From positions 2,468,138-2,532,137 of the forward strand of contig CM035310.1 in assembly GCA_002900995.3 (NCBI GenBank): a stretch of 64,000 bases of DNA, read 5' to 3'. Positions 1-10,949 of this stretch are shown here, in pieces. How positions within the stretch are numbered: position 1 is the first letter of the stretch; each line of letters starts with the position of its first letter. The notes below the pieces were generated by a model. The model did no database searches and was not told the DNA's origin. It saw nothing but the letters and a program-made list of their open reading frames with translations. The translations under genes and the position numbers were made by a program. This stretch comes from Ganoderma boninense (Eukaryota > Basidiomycota > Agaricomycetes > Polyporales > Polyporaceae).

Positions 1-167
1 CTTCTCCTTCTTGCTACACAGGACATCAGCCTCCCCGTCGGAACAACTGGCCGGAAGACAAACGGGACTCACTTGAACGCGTTCTCCGAGTAGAACCGCA
101 CCGCGACGGGGGCAGCGGTCGCGCGGGGCGCACGGACAGCAGAACGGACAGCGAGGCGAGAGAGCAT
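1..167 (-). CDS. N-terminus of a mitochondrial protein, possibly ATPase inhibitor IF1 (partial)
   Basis: The gene runs off the left edge. The first exon (73-167) encodes a 31-residue leader beginning MLSRLAVRSAVRAPR, rich in Arg, Ala and Ser with no acidic residue until a YSEN stretch, which is a classic mitochondrial presequence. A GTGAGT donor follows at 67-72, and an intron of about 53 nt ends at a TAG acceptor (14-16). The second exon continues Asn-Lys-Lys-Glu-Lys before the edge. The leader followed by a charged Lys/Glu stretch resembles the fungal ATPase inhibitor IF1, but too little is visible to be sure. It is divergent from ATP14, with about 230 bp between the two start codons, so a shared promoter is likely. 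It could be another small matrix protein. Confidence 0.45.
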
Positions 168-400
168 AGTGGTTGGTGGATGGGTGAGTGGTGTGTGGGG
201 TAGACTGGGCCTCGGTTGGCTTTATGAGAGCGCAAGGACACCCGCGACCGCGGCGAGGCCGTCACTCAAACGGGCGTCTATGAGCCCGTCGCGTCGAGCC
301 GGGCGGCAGCGTCACACCCACACCCGAGACCCGACAATCACCGACAATGCGTGACCTCGCTGCCGTAACGTCACGCCCCATCCCTCTTCCGCCATCGACC

Positions 401-1071
401 ATGTCCTCCGCTGTCCTCAGGCAGGCCGCTATTGCCGTATGTCCCGCTCAGTTTTGTTCAAGAGAGGAGCGTATGCTGAATGAATGTTGGGGGGGACAGG
501 CTCGTTCGGTCTCGCGCAAGTGCGCCTTCTCCACGTCGGCCGTCGCGCGGAAAGGTGCGTCTCGCTGTTGTTGTTTCCGTGGCATGTTTTGCAGGGCTTG
601 ACGATGCTCCCTCCTTCCCTTTCCTGGCACACAAACTCACCTCGACTTGTCGCGTTTGGTGTGATTTTCTGGCCACGCAGACCTCGTGCAGGACATCTAC
701 ATCAAGGAGCTCAAGGCGTACAAGGCGCCCGCACCGGTGCGTGACATCTTCCTCAACCCACCACCCGCTTTATCCAGAATCACCATTCTTCTATCCCACT
801 TGAACTTTCCTTCTGACATGGTATGCCCTCTCCGTAGCTTAAGGATGCCCACGTCGGTGTCGTGAAGAACTACGCTCTTCCCCCCGCACCCCAGCCCCCG
901 ACCCTGCCTGCCGACCTCGCAGGCGAGCTCTCCGCATGGGACGCCGCTGAGCCCACCTTCGCCGCGGCCGCCAAGCCCGTCACCGAGGAGGGCACTGGCC
1001 CCACCGGCGCGGAGCAGTTCCTTGCCTTCCTAGAGGCTGACGAGCCCAAGCACGACGAGGCGCACCACTAG
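401..1071 (+). CDS. ATP14: ATP synthase subunit h, mitochondrial (F-type, ATP14)
   Basis: This is a peripheral-stalk subunit of mitochondrial F1Fo ATP synthase, acting on the matrix side of the inner membrane. Four exons are read from the ATG at 401: a short leader (MSSAVLRQAAIA), a presequence with SRKCAFSTSAVARK, then the conserved core DLVQDIYIKELKAYKAP, then a long Pro/Ala-rich and acidic tail ending HDEAHH. The introns have canonical GTATGT, GTGCGT and GTGCGT donors. The spliced protein is about 120 residues, as expected for fungal subunit h. The core motif (D-L-V-Q-D-x-Y-x-K-E-L-K) is diagnostic, and I see no frame break. It is divergently transcribed from the partial mitochondrial gene on its left. 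Confidence 0.9.
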
Positions 1072-1303
1072 AACATTGATCTCGTGTAGGGTAGGAGGGT
1101 GTTGATAGAGCGCTGTCGTAGAAGAAAACGTGCTAGACGGTACGCAGCCAGTGTAATGCAGCCTCTAGTCCCCGTCACCTTCTTCGTGAATCCGAGTCGA
1201 GACAACCACAACAACTATAAGGCAAAAAGAGAACACTGAACAGTGGGACCAGGAATTATACGGTGAACATAAGGATAACCGGCTCGATACTCAGTACTTA
1301 AAT

Positions 1304-2628
1304 CTATGAATCTTGCCTCTCGTCGAACCTTGCTATCCCCTCCGCCAACGCCTCCGGGTTTGGCTTCGCCGCTACCACGTCTACCCGCATCTTCAGCTCC
1401 GTCTCCAGCGCGGTCGCAGTCGTGGGACCTATCACTGCCAGCCTGGCACGGCGGTCCCCGGCGGCGCACTCGGCCCCGTCATGCATAGGGATATCGAAGT
1501 ACTTTTTGAGGATGGGCGAGACGTGCTTCGCGGAGCTTGGCGCGAAGTGTACGATCCACCACGGCTTGCTCGCTTGCCCGCCTACACCTGCGTCATAAGA
1601 AAATCACATTCAAATTCAACGCCGCTGGAACGCGAATCGAGCTGCGGTTGCTTACCTTGGCCTAGCTTTCGCTCATGGGCCGCCTCCCCGTCGAGGAGGC
1701 CCGAGAGGTCGTCCTCGAAGTGCGTCGAGCCCTGCGTCGCATACACCTGCAGGCTCTCGACCTCGAAGCCGGCCGCGGCCGCGATGGCGGGCAGTGTGCT
1801 CTTGGTCTTATCCCCTGTTAGGTACAGCAGCTTTTTGCTGGTGGAGCGTGGAGGGGGCGGAGACGCGGCGAGGTCGGCCACAATGAAGTGCGCGAGCTTG
1901 TCGCCCGTGCCCGACTCGGTGCCCCCGCGGATGTCGCGCGGGCAGTAGGGCGAGGCGTGCGGCGCGGCGTGGATGGACTGCAGCGCCGACGCGGTCGACT
2001 GGCCGACGACGTAGAACGGGGTGTCCGACCACCCCACGCCCTCTTTACCTGCACAAACCGGAGACCAAGCCAACGTAATAAAACACACTCAGCACAAATA
2101 CTTGCGTGGGACTCAGAAGCCCGGGCGACATATAGACGTACACGTACCTGCCCCTGTGTGTGCTGCCCCCTCCCCGAGCTGGCGCACGACGAGCCGCCAT
2201 GCCCCACACGCCCGCCCGCTCGTCACGACGACCCCAGCATAGTCCCCGCCGCCGCGACATACGACCTCTTGCAGCCGGTCGAGATTGGTGTACACCGTCT
2301 CCAGGACGGGGACGTTCGAGGCGCGGTACCCCCGGGCACAGAAGGCCTCCTCGTACTTGTCGGTGCCGCAATACCCCTCTTCCGCGGGGGTGCGGAGTAG
2401 CAGGACGTGAGGCTTTTGCGTCCCTAGGCCCTCGAGCTCTGTCTCGTACCCCGAATCCTTGCGTTGATGCCCCGAGCCCACTGGGCAGCGTAACCCCGGG
2501 CTTGCGGACCCGTCAGCCTCTCGTTTCTCTTCACCATTCTCCTCGCGCCCGCCGGGGGCATCGCAGGAATCCTGCGGTGAGCCGAAGAGCGGGGGGAGCA
2601 GGGAGAGCAAGTAGTTGAGGCTCAGCAT
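1304..2628 (-). CDS. HEM4: Uroporphyrinogen-III synthase
   Basis: Cyclises hydroxymethylbilane to uroporphyrinogen III in cytosolic haem biosynthesis. Three exons on the minus strand share a continuous frame. The first contains PHVLLLRTPAEE, then DKYEEAF and VPVLETVYTNLD (first HemD lobe) and VVVTSGRA. The second has FYVVGQSTASAL and LLYLTGDKTKSTLP with VYAT. The third has WWIVHFAPSSAKH and AVIGPTTATALE, the hinge and second-lobe motifs, ending FDERQDS. Donors are GTACGT (near 2150) and GTAAGC (near 1658). The start is uncertain: the ATG at 2628 gives about 60 residues of hydrophobic then Glu/Gly-rich sequence before the first conserved strand. That is longer than usual for the family, and a missed intron or a later start is possible. 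It is divergent from CTP1. Confidence 0.9.
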
Positions 2629-3066
2629 GTCGACGATACGGGAAAAGCTGGAGATAGAAGTAGCTGAGGGTCCCGAGAGAACATGGTATAGTTTAGGGCC
2701 GTGCGGCGCAATTGCGACCGCGCGAGGGGTGTGCGTGAGATCCGTGAGGAAGTCCTCCTGGCTCACTGGGAAGACGATGACGAGGACCGGGACTGGTGAG
2801 TGACAAGTTTATGGTGGGAGGGCAGATGAATGCCCGAGGCACAGGTCGCCATCGCGCGCGGGGAGCCGGCGCTTCCCGGTGTGCGGCGTTCCGGTTCAAG
2901 GGGGCCAATCGCGACGCTCGGCTCAATGCATCTTTCTTGCCGACTCTCGTTGGTCACTCAAAAGCTCCTTACGCTCGTGCAACCAGCGTGCGACCGCGAC
3001 CCATCTGCTGCATCTCTTCCATCTCGTCATCCTGTTCAGTCTGGCCTAGACCATAGCGCAGCGACC

Positions 3067-4540
3067 ATGTCCAAGAAGGAGAATCCGATGCACTCGCTCA
3101 TCGCGGGCACAACTGCCGGTGCCGTCGAGGCGTCAGTCTGTTCCTGCTCCCGACATCCTGTCCTGCCTTGACGGGGCGCGCATCCCCGCTGACCTTTTAC
3201 GGGCATGGCATTGCAGGTTCATTACCTACCCCACGGAGTTCGTGAAGACGCGGTCGCCAATTTAGCGGGAAGGTGTGCAACCACCTCAAGCCCGAGTCAT
3301 TTTATGTCGACGCCGTTTCTGGCTCACCCTTTTGCGCGCCGCTGTTAGAGACAAAGCCCAATAGCTATCATCCGCGAAACAGTACAAACAAAGGCTTGAC
3401 GGGTCTCTACTCAGGATGTATGGCATTGGTCATCGGTGCGTCCCTCCCTTGATTCAAACCTCTTCCGTGCATCGAGCGATACCAATTTCTACGCATGCTG
3501 CAGGCAACGCCGTGAAGGCCGGCGTACGCTTCGTGTCGTACGACCACTTCAAACACGCGCTCGCTGACGCTGAGGTGTGCCCCTTTCCTTGCGCGACCAA
3601 GCGAGAACGAAAACTGACGTGCGTCCGTGCGTGAGGGCAAAGTCTCTCCCCCGAGGAGTCTCCTCGCCGGGCTCGGTGCCGGGCATGATGGAGGCCATCT
3701 TCGCCGTCACTCCTTCAGAAACCATCAAGTGAGCATCCCCATACCCCGGTTTCTCGAGCAGAGGCTAAGGTGCTGACGCATATACCTGGCCTTGTGCTCG
3801 TATTTTCATCGATAGAACGAAGCTCATCGACGACTCGAAGAGCCCGAACCCACGTTTCCGCGGGCTGGTCCACGGCACGTCGGTGATCGTGCGCGAAGAG
3901 GGCCTGCGCGGGGTATACCGCGGGCTCTTCCCTGTAGTGCGTGCCTTTCTGACTCTGCTGTGTGGCGGCTACATGCTTATATGCGTCCATTGTTCATGAT
4001 TTGCCCGCATATATGCACGCAATGCACGCGTAGATGATGCGCCAGGGCGCGAACTCGGCGGTGCGCTTCACGACGTACACGACCCTCAAGCAAATGGTGC
4101 AAGGCCAGGGTCGGCCGGGACAGCCGATCTCGAGCGCTACGACGTTCGGCATCGGGGCCATCGCCGGGCTGGTGACGGTCTACACGACCATGCCATTAGA
4201 GTGCGTTCATCTCGCATCCCCCGTGGCTTGACTCGGAGCGGTAGCTGAACTGGCGTGGGGTGTGTGCAGTGTGATCAAAACGCGGATGCAGAGTCTCGAG
4301 GCGCGGCAGGCGTACCGCAACTCGTTCCACTGCGCGTACCGCATTTTCACTGAGGAGGGCCTTCTGCGCTTCTGGACGGGGACAACACCGCGACTGACGC
4401 GGTTGGTGGTGAGTGTCGTTTGCTATGTGTCGATCCTGAAGTTCTGTTGGAGAGGCTGACGCGTGAGCTAGCTGAGCGGCGGCATTGTGTTCACGGTTTA
4501 CGAGAACGTCATCAAAGTCATCGGCGAGAGGAATACATGA
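3067..4540 (+). CDS. CTP1: Mitochondrial citrate/tricarboxylate carrier (SLC25), frame interrupted
   Basis: Inner-membrane exchanger of citrate for other tricarboxylates. Three carrier repeats are visible. Repeat 1 starts MSKKENPMHSLIAGTTAG and has the signature YPTEFVKTR. Repeat 2 has SLLAGLGAGMMEAIFAVTPSETIKTK. Repeat 3 has GIGAIAGLVTVYTTMP followed, after an intron, by VIKTRMQSLEA. Tails such as GLRGVYRGLFPV and LLRFWTGTTPRL close repeats 2 and 3. P-x-[DE]-x-[IV]-K-[TR]-[KR] is present in all three. At least six short introns are needed. Two single-base frame breaks interrupt repeat 1 and its loop: an extra C near 3257 (after KTR, giving an early TAG) and a missing G near 3394 (before LTGLYSG). 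The rest reads as an intact, conserved carrier, so these are probably sequence errors rather than decay. Confidence 0.9.
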
Positions 4541-4740
4541 CATGAGGATGTATGCTAGCCCTATGCATCGGATCCGGTCCTTGAATGCCGATATGCTGTG
4601 CGATTGCGGATATTACAGTTCCCGTTAAACAGGTAATGCATGTTTGTTAATTTGGCTGACGTGCGCCTTTGATAGGTAGCATATACTCGGCGAGCCTCTT
4701 AACTACACGGCTGAGTACTGAGCCGCTTGCTAGCTTTCTC

Positions 4741-6240
4741 TCACCACGCTCGGAGTATGGCCCGCCTAGGGGAAGGTTCGACAAGGTAAGTCATTTGGAA
4801 TAAGGGAAGGTTCCGATACCTATAAACACCCACCATATCTTCATAGTTTTCAAGCTCGCAGTCGACAGTTCCCACTAGCGTGAGGTGTCCCATTAGCTGA
4901 CTGCGAACCATGTTACTAGTTATGGACATACCGCCATGTTCGTCAATCTTGATAGTGGGTGACAGCCGCCTGATAGCCTTGGGAGAAAGCTCCAAGTCGG
5001 GGATTTTCGCTATGTGAACCTTGCATATTGTGCATGAGACAATCGTGTTGCCACGCAAGGAGGGAGTCGATGACTTACGAGTAGGTCAGCGACCTCCTTG
5101 TCGGTTGCGACAGCAAAGGCAGCTTCTGAATGCTTCATGTTACAGCGGCACGCCACGCGTCAAGAACCACGGTTAGGCAACAGACATAGGGTTGCGGTGC
5201 GTACCTCCAGAATGTAGTCCAGGAAGAGACCGACTGGGTCGTATCTGGGCTGAAAGGATACGATATTATTGGCCAAATCCTCTTGCCATTTGCAAGGACA
5301 GGGACGAAACACACCTCCAAGTTTCCACGCGAAATGTCTTCATGCACAACCGTGTGCTCGAGGGCAGGGTCGAGAGACGATGTTGATGTTGTGCGACGCT
5401 TCATTTTGAAAAAGCCGATGAAAAGACACCAGCCACCCTTGGCGAATGCGGGGTCAGTACGCTCGACTTTGCACTGGTACATTGGGAAGGGATTGCCCGC
5501 GGACTGCACTTGGGCCGAGCTGGATGGTCAGGTTGACCGCGCGAGTCTTCGCCGGCGAATGCGGCTTGAGTCCACTGTGTCGTTTTGGCCGTGCGAGAAA
5601 CGAAAACAGAAGGTCTTGCTCAGCGAGGCCCAGCTTCAGCGTTGTGTTGGCAAACTCGAGCCAAGAGTCCATGTTTTCCCGCATGTAGCGTCTGACATGC
5701 CTCGTTCTCGAGTCCTCTCGAATGATGAACGTCGCAGTGGCGGCTACGAATGCACCGGGGCCTGGGATGCACGCTGATTCCCGTCTTGTGACAGAGTGTC
5801 CAGAATTTGCAACAGTCGAGGCATGCTGCTCATCTTGCAAGCTTGCAAAGAACTGAGCACGGTACGCCACCCATAATCAAAATGCCACTTACTTGGACCC
5901 GGCTTCGACCATTTCGGCAGTTATGCTTCCTGCCGTGTAGCGTATCGAAGTCGGTCCCGTACCCACGCGGATGTCGTGAAAAGGCTTCAGTGTCGCCGAG
6001 ACCGAGACTTTCTCGAAGCCTCTGGGTACCCCATTTCGGTTGATGGGGTGGTCCGCGGCCTCTATGACGTTGAATAGAGGAGTGAATCGGCCTTCACAGA
6101 ACCACCCAACATCTCCCGAGGAAGACATCCCGACCACCGTGCAAGAGTGGCGCTTCAACCCACAGAGGGTAGCCTAACCACGAGCATCCTGCTGAGAGGA
6201 GCTGTTCGGCGTAGATGTCGCCCAAGGGTTTGTTCGACAT
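4741..6240 (-). CDS. Basidiomycete-specific protein of unknown function
   Basis: I recognise the family pattern but no function. From the ATG at 6240 the protein reads MSNKPLGDIYAEQLL and then GYPLW. After a one-base frame change near 6130 it continues GDVGWFCEGRFTPLFNV and ADHPINRNGVPRGFEKV. Later exons contain RYMRENMDSWLEFAN, GLAEQDLLF, TRAVNLTIQLGPS and GGWCLFIGFFKMKRR, then DISRGNLEVCFVP. The last segment, ending at the TGA at 4741, carries SPTIKIDEHGG. A 'GYPLW ... GDVG ... LFN ... DHPIN' start is typical of a large Agaricomycete family of hypothetical proteins, often found in expanded gene sets. Membership is established by pattern only. Exon borders are approximate and the C-terminal part is the least certain. 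Confidence 0.6.
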
Positions 6241-6299
6241 GAGATGAGTACGGGGTAAGAAAGTCGGCGGTGCGTCTAAGAAATGAAAATGGGGAGATC

Positions 6300-8436
6300 A
6301 GCGTCCACCACGGGTGCGGTGTTGTTGTATGGAGCAAGAGGTCGACTGTTGGAGGACGAAGAGACTATATCGGGGATCGCGTGCAAGCTTGTGAGGAGGG
6401 GATAATCCGCTTGCACCGTTCGTAGGAGATTGGTACTTATACCAAGCAGAAATGAAAAGGCATCTGGATCTAGGTAGTATGTGGACGCTCAGTAAGTTTG
6501 GCTATGGGCCAAGAAATACCCAACAATACAATACGTCCAGCGCTGTTACCTGAGGCCATTGGGTGCGCCTCGCGCCACCACTCACCGCCGCACTGTTGTC
6601 TTTATTCATATGCACATGCGCCCCGCGCAGGAGCCCTGGAGGCGGCACAAGTTCGAGGCAACCTCCCGAAGCTTGACCTGATTCAAGTTGCGTTTCATAC
6701 TTACAGACTGTGCCCCGGACATTGGGTCTGGGCTGCGCGACGCCACAGTGATAACTCGTTGCCCCGCGTGGCTTCCTACCCATCTGGACTACCATCATCC
6801 TCATCCTCCGGCGCTGCGCCTACCTCTTGCATCCAGTCCAGGGAATTTCTCTTCGCCTCATCCTCGTCGAGACCTTGATTAAGTATTCCAGAAAGTACTC
6901 GCCTTGGCTTTGTCATTTGGCCAAATCTACAGTAAGTTAGATCTTGTGCTGGTAGCCAGCCTTTTTCCAACATATGCGATGTTTACCGTGACGGACTGGA
7001 CACGGAGGAATGCGGCACAGAGGGTCCACTCACGCCACAAATGACTCGTCTCCTTGAGAGAAAAGGGACTTAGCACAATCGCAACTCCGCTCATTGAATG
7101 CGTTACTCACCCCAGACTCTTCGCCAGAATATGTTGGCTTGAAAGCCTCTTCGAATCCCTCCTGGGATAAGGATAAGATATCCGATTCCCATTCCTAGTC
7201 ACTTGCCAAGAGCGACACGGCCAGTGGCATGGTGTAATTTGATCGGACGGTGCAACAGTGGCCGGGGAATCGACAGTACGTTGCTTCGTCACGGCGTCGC
7301 CACAGTAGACACTCACAGATACGCTGAGAGGCTCAGCCTCAGGAGATGGATCGCGAGCATGTCATCGATATCGTAGACTTCGCGCATCTCCTCCACACCA
7401 GAAAGCTGTCATCTTTGATTCCCACGAGGAGGGCCATCGAGGCCCATGTAGGTCGAATACGACGGGCCTGGGTACGGCGGCGGTTGTCCGAGTACGGTTT
7501 ACTGGGGGCAATACAGATATCAAGGGGTTCGATCTTGGAACAGAGTGTACTCCCGAGTCTGCGGCACTCTGCCGCTCGAACTGGGAGAGCACGCCGGCCG
7601 GCCAGACAGCGTCCTGTTCCACCGAAATGATAGCTGGAAAGGAAAAGATGAGGTCCATCGAGAACGCAGGAGTCAACAAACCTTGTGCAGCCTTTTCCTG
7701 ACAGTTGGCAAGATGGTGGTGATGGTTGGATAGAAGAATATCCGAGCGGCTCAGGGATAATGTTGATTGTGAGTTCAAGGCTGGCCCTTACTAGAAGGCA
7801 CTCTCCTTCCTCATCAAGACGACTCCTTCAGATAGGGAGCACCGCCTTTCCGCCGGAATCCACCTTGTACAGCCTACTGGCGGAATCTGTGAGTCCTTCG
7901 GACGATCTTCCATACATTCCCTGACACTGGCAATAGAATTAATTAAAACATTGATCTGCGCGCCTCGCGGGTTTCAGCATGGACTGACATGCATTGTTTG
8001 GCGAGCTCTCGGAAGCTTCTTCTAGCGCACATATGGGCGCATGTGTACATGCTTCTCTCAGTATTCAGTCATGAGATCAGGTAGAGATATGTGACATGTG
8101 TACCTGTATCGACAAGGGTGTGCCTTGAGCGCGCGCAGATGCACTACCGTCCGTACATTGACGAATAGCATTCGTTGCAGCAGTGTGAGCGACATGGGTC
8201 GGAATGAATGATAAAGAGGAAGACAGCGATTTCGACACGATAGAGTGATTTGCACAACAGGAGGTCGTAGTGTACGACTAGGCAATACAGTAACGCCACG
8301 ACTGGGGAAGAAGTTAGTACACGTCATAGTGTCATGAGAATCTTGTAAAAGACGAGACGTAGGAGGTTAGTTCAGGACGTAACATCTCGAGTGTGATCGA
8401 GGGAGATCTACTTGTGTTCTTGTAGCGCGACGATTA
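6300..8436. other. Region without a clear gene
   Basis: Only short open frames occur here and none gives a protein I recognise. The minus strand at 6776-6973 (GILNQGLDEDEAKRNS) and at 7362-7778 has somewhat protein-like composition. These could be exons of a decayed or lineage-specific gene, but frames are interrupted by stops and no consistent set of splice sites joins them. I see no terminal repeats that would mark a transposon. Confidence 0.4.
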
Positions 8437-8680
8437 CAGTGCCTTGCATAATTGCGTGAGCGCCGAGCAGGCGCTTATATCTACCAAATCAGGACGCCTG
8501 GGAAGCTTCAGAAGCGAGTTGATGTACATGTCTCCCGGATGGCATAGGTGCCTCCCGAAACGCGAAATGGTAAACGATTTTGGCGTTGCATGTGACCGTG
8601 ATCCATCCGCATTTGGTAGGCGAGGTATAAGCGCCGGATGGGGATTTTTCGGCGCGTTCACGCAATTATGCAAGGCACTG
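8437..8680. mobile_element. MITE with long terminal inverted repeats and TA target duplication
   Basis: The left end begins cagtgccttgcataattgcg and the right end is its near-perfect reverse complement (cgcaattatgcaaggcactg at 8661-8680). The first 26-28 bp of each end pair with one small indel. Pairing continues inward (gcgcttata...ctaccaaat on the left against atttggtagg...tataagcgc on the right), giving a fold-back of roughly 80 bp per arm. Each end is flanked by TA (8435-8436 and 8681-8682), the target duplication of Tc1/mariner/pogo elements, and CAGTG termini are common in that superfamily. At 244 bp it encodes no transposase and is non-autonomous. It sits 28 bp downstream of the P450 stop codon. 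Confidence 0.87.
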
Positions 8681-8708
8681 TAATGCCCTCGCCTTGTCTG
8701 ACCGCGGT

Positions 8709-10900
8709 TCAATGGTACATGTGAAAGGGGCGGGATGGCTTCACATAGAATGAATGGCTGCAATTTGAAGGAGAAATCAGACTATAAGGCCTACCTGATA
8801 ACCCCGCCAGTATGTTCGGCAGTCTCAGGAGTGATCGGTACGCCGGCTTCGTCCAACGGGTTTGTGATATTGAAAACAGAAAGAAGCGACGCCGCGACCA
8901 CTAGGACGGAGATCTCAGCGAGGTGGATCCCCGGACAGATGCTACGCTCTCGTCAGCGCGATGCAACAGACTGCCAATGATTACGTACCGACGGCCGAAA
9001 CCGAACGCGACTTTGCGAGGGTCAAGCTCGGGCTCCTTGCCAGGTCCAGGAAGGAATCGCTCCGGGTTGAATGTGAAGGGATCGGCATAAGTTTCCGGGT
9101 CATGGAGGATCCGCCTATCCAATCAAAAAATCGTCGGCGCCATCCAAGGGCGCGAGCCGGATGACACACGCACCACTGGTTGACACAAACTATACTCCCC
9201 TTTGGGATGAAGTATCCCTCGTAGAAGTCGTCCTCGAGGATGGCGTGAGCGACGCCTGGCCCCCGCATACAGTAAGCCAGCGTCAAATTGCGTCCGCAAT
9301 GTGAAGGGCAAAGAGAAACTGGGTACCCACCAAGCGGGACAACAAGATTCCAGCGAAGCGTCTCGAGATAAATTGCGTTGAGGTACGGCATTTGCGCGAT
9401 ATCGGCATACGTAGGCAGGCGGTCGTGCCCCACAACCGCATCCAGCTCTTTCTGTGCCTTCGTCTGCACCGCAGGCCACAAGCCCATGGCCAGGATGAAT
9501 GTCAACTCGGCTGACACCGTCTGCGGGAACGGGCCACCGTGAGATCCTGAGAATCATAGTCCTTAGCCGACCTTCCAGCAACTCACCGTGTCCGCGCCCC
9601 CGGAGTAAATTGACGCAGCCGACATCTTGATCCTGTACTCTTCATCGGGGGATGGGTCGCCGGCGAGCATCGTGGATGTGAAGCTGGGGAGTGCAGTGCC
9701 AGCAGCCTGGAGACAGTGTGACGATGGTAGCGATAGAAGTGGTACCGCCATCAGCTTCGACGCTTCTAACCCCAATTCGAAGAAGTCGGCGGGTCTATGC
9801 GCACCATCTGCTCCTTGACGAACTGGTATGGCACGGTGCTCATCTGGTTCATGTTCGTTCTGTACATCTGGCCCTTGCGCTTCCATCCCGCGCCAGGCAT
9901 CCATGTGGGCACATGCTTGACTGGCGGCATGTAAAGAGTCGGAGTTCGTTCGCGCGTCATGTTACGACACCGGATGGTTAATGAACAGCGACGTGTCACC
10001 CAGAAGCGAGGCACTTACGGAAAGGGAAGACGTCGACGAGGTATGCGCCGGGCGTGGCAACTTCGGCAGCCTGCTCTGTCGCCTCGTCGGCCATCCTGAT
10101 CAACGGATCGTCGTGCTCCTGCGCTTGATATCCGTAAGATATCATGAGCACAACCGCTCCCGTCATCCTGCGGAGAGCCTGCGTCAATCACAATGGAACG
10201 TTTGTAAATCGATTAGAGAAAACGTCTTGGGGTAGCAACCCTGATACGCATGTCCCGCCCAAACAGCGAAACGTGAGATATTTGGTACGTACTTGCGGAT
10301 CTGAGACGGCAGGTTGGCGGTGGGCTGGCGAAGCAGGGCACAGAGCAGCTTGCCGGCCTGCTCTTCCATGATGGGAACAAAAGACTCGACATTCTTGCGC
10401 GAGCCGAGGACGCGCGCCATGAGCCGGCGGTACTCGCGGAACTGGCTGCCGTATCGGAGGAGGACGAGGATCTGGTCCCAGCCGACGATGTCCCCGGCCA
10501 TCGTCAGGTGCGGGCGGTCAGAATAGATGGCCGATCGTTTCTCGAGCAGCTCGTACGCGTGTTTGTACGAGTTGATAATGACCATCGGTTGTCCGAGGAG
10601 TCGGATGGACATGAGGTCTCCTGCGTAAGTCAGCGCGTATGTACAGCGGCCCATCAGCGAAGCATCAGGCGGAGTGGAGAGGAAGGCGTGCGCACCCCAT
10701 CGCTCGCCCCACTTCGCAAACGCTTTCCACTGATAGCTCAGCGGGATGTCGAATACGTTTCCGATAATGGGCCATCCAGAAGGACCCGGGGGCATCTGGT
10801 ATTTCCGTTTGCGAAGGAGAGCGGTCTTGAGAATGATGACAAACAGGACGACTGCAGCAACAAGCCAGGCAGTAAGAAGACCAGCAGGAGGGGCACCCAT
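8709..10900 (-). CDS. Cytochrome P450 monooxygenase (microsomal, class II type)
   Basis: Haem-thiolate monooxygenase anchored in the ER; substrate unknown. It begins at ATG 10900 with a membrane anchor (LLTAWLVAAVVLFVIILK), then the proline hinge MPPGPSGWPIIGNVFD. Further motifs in order: RLLGQPMVIINS, the helix-C region FREYRRLMARVLG, the I-helix SGGADTTVSAE split by an intron, the K-helix ExxR (ETLRW), PERF (FNPERFLPG), and the haem loop FGFGRR joined across an intron to ICPG with the Cys ligand. The last exon ends ISHSFYVKPSRPFH..., stop at 8709-8711. About ten short introns are needed. Organisation and motifs match fungal P450s often annotated as O-methylsterigmatocystin oxidoreductase-like (CYP64/CYP5144-type), but assignment to a family needs full alignment. 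A MITE begins 28 bp beyond the stop. Confidence 0.93.
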
Positions 10901-10949
10901 AGTGTGTCACGGAGTTGATTGGAAGTGTCGCGGGAGGGCCTGAGTGGAG

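Noticed and set aside
2113..2766. HEM4 start at 2766
   Set aside because: That frame opens with GTG, and the segment before 2628 is not conserved; ATG 2628 or a later start is preferred.
8434..8763. P450 C-terminus extended by about 80 codons through the MITE
   Set aside because: Splicing the last intron at GTAGGC..TTGCAG gives ISHSFYVKPSRPFH and a TGA at 8709-8711, which fits the family end. The long open frame is a different phase.
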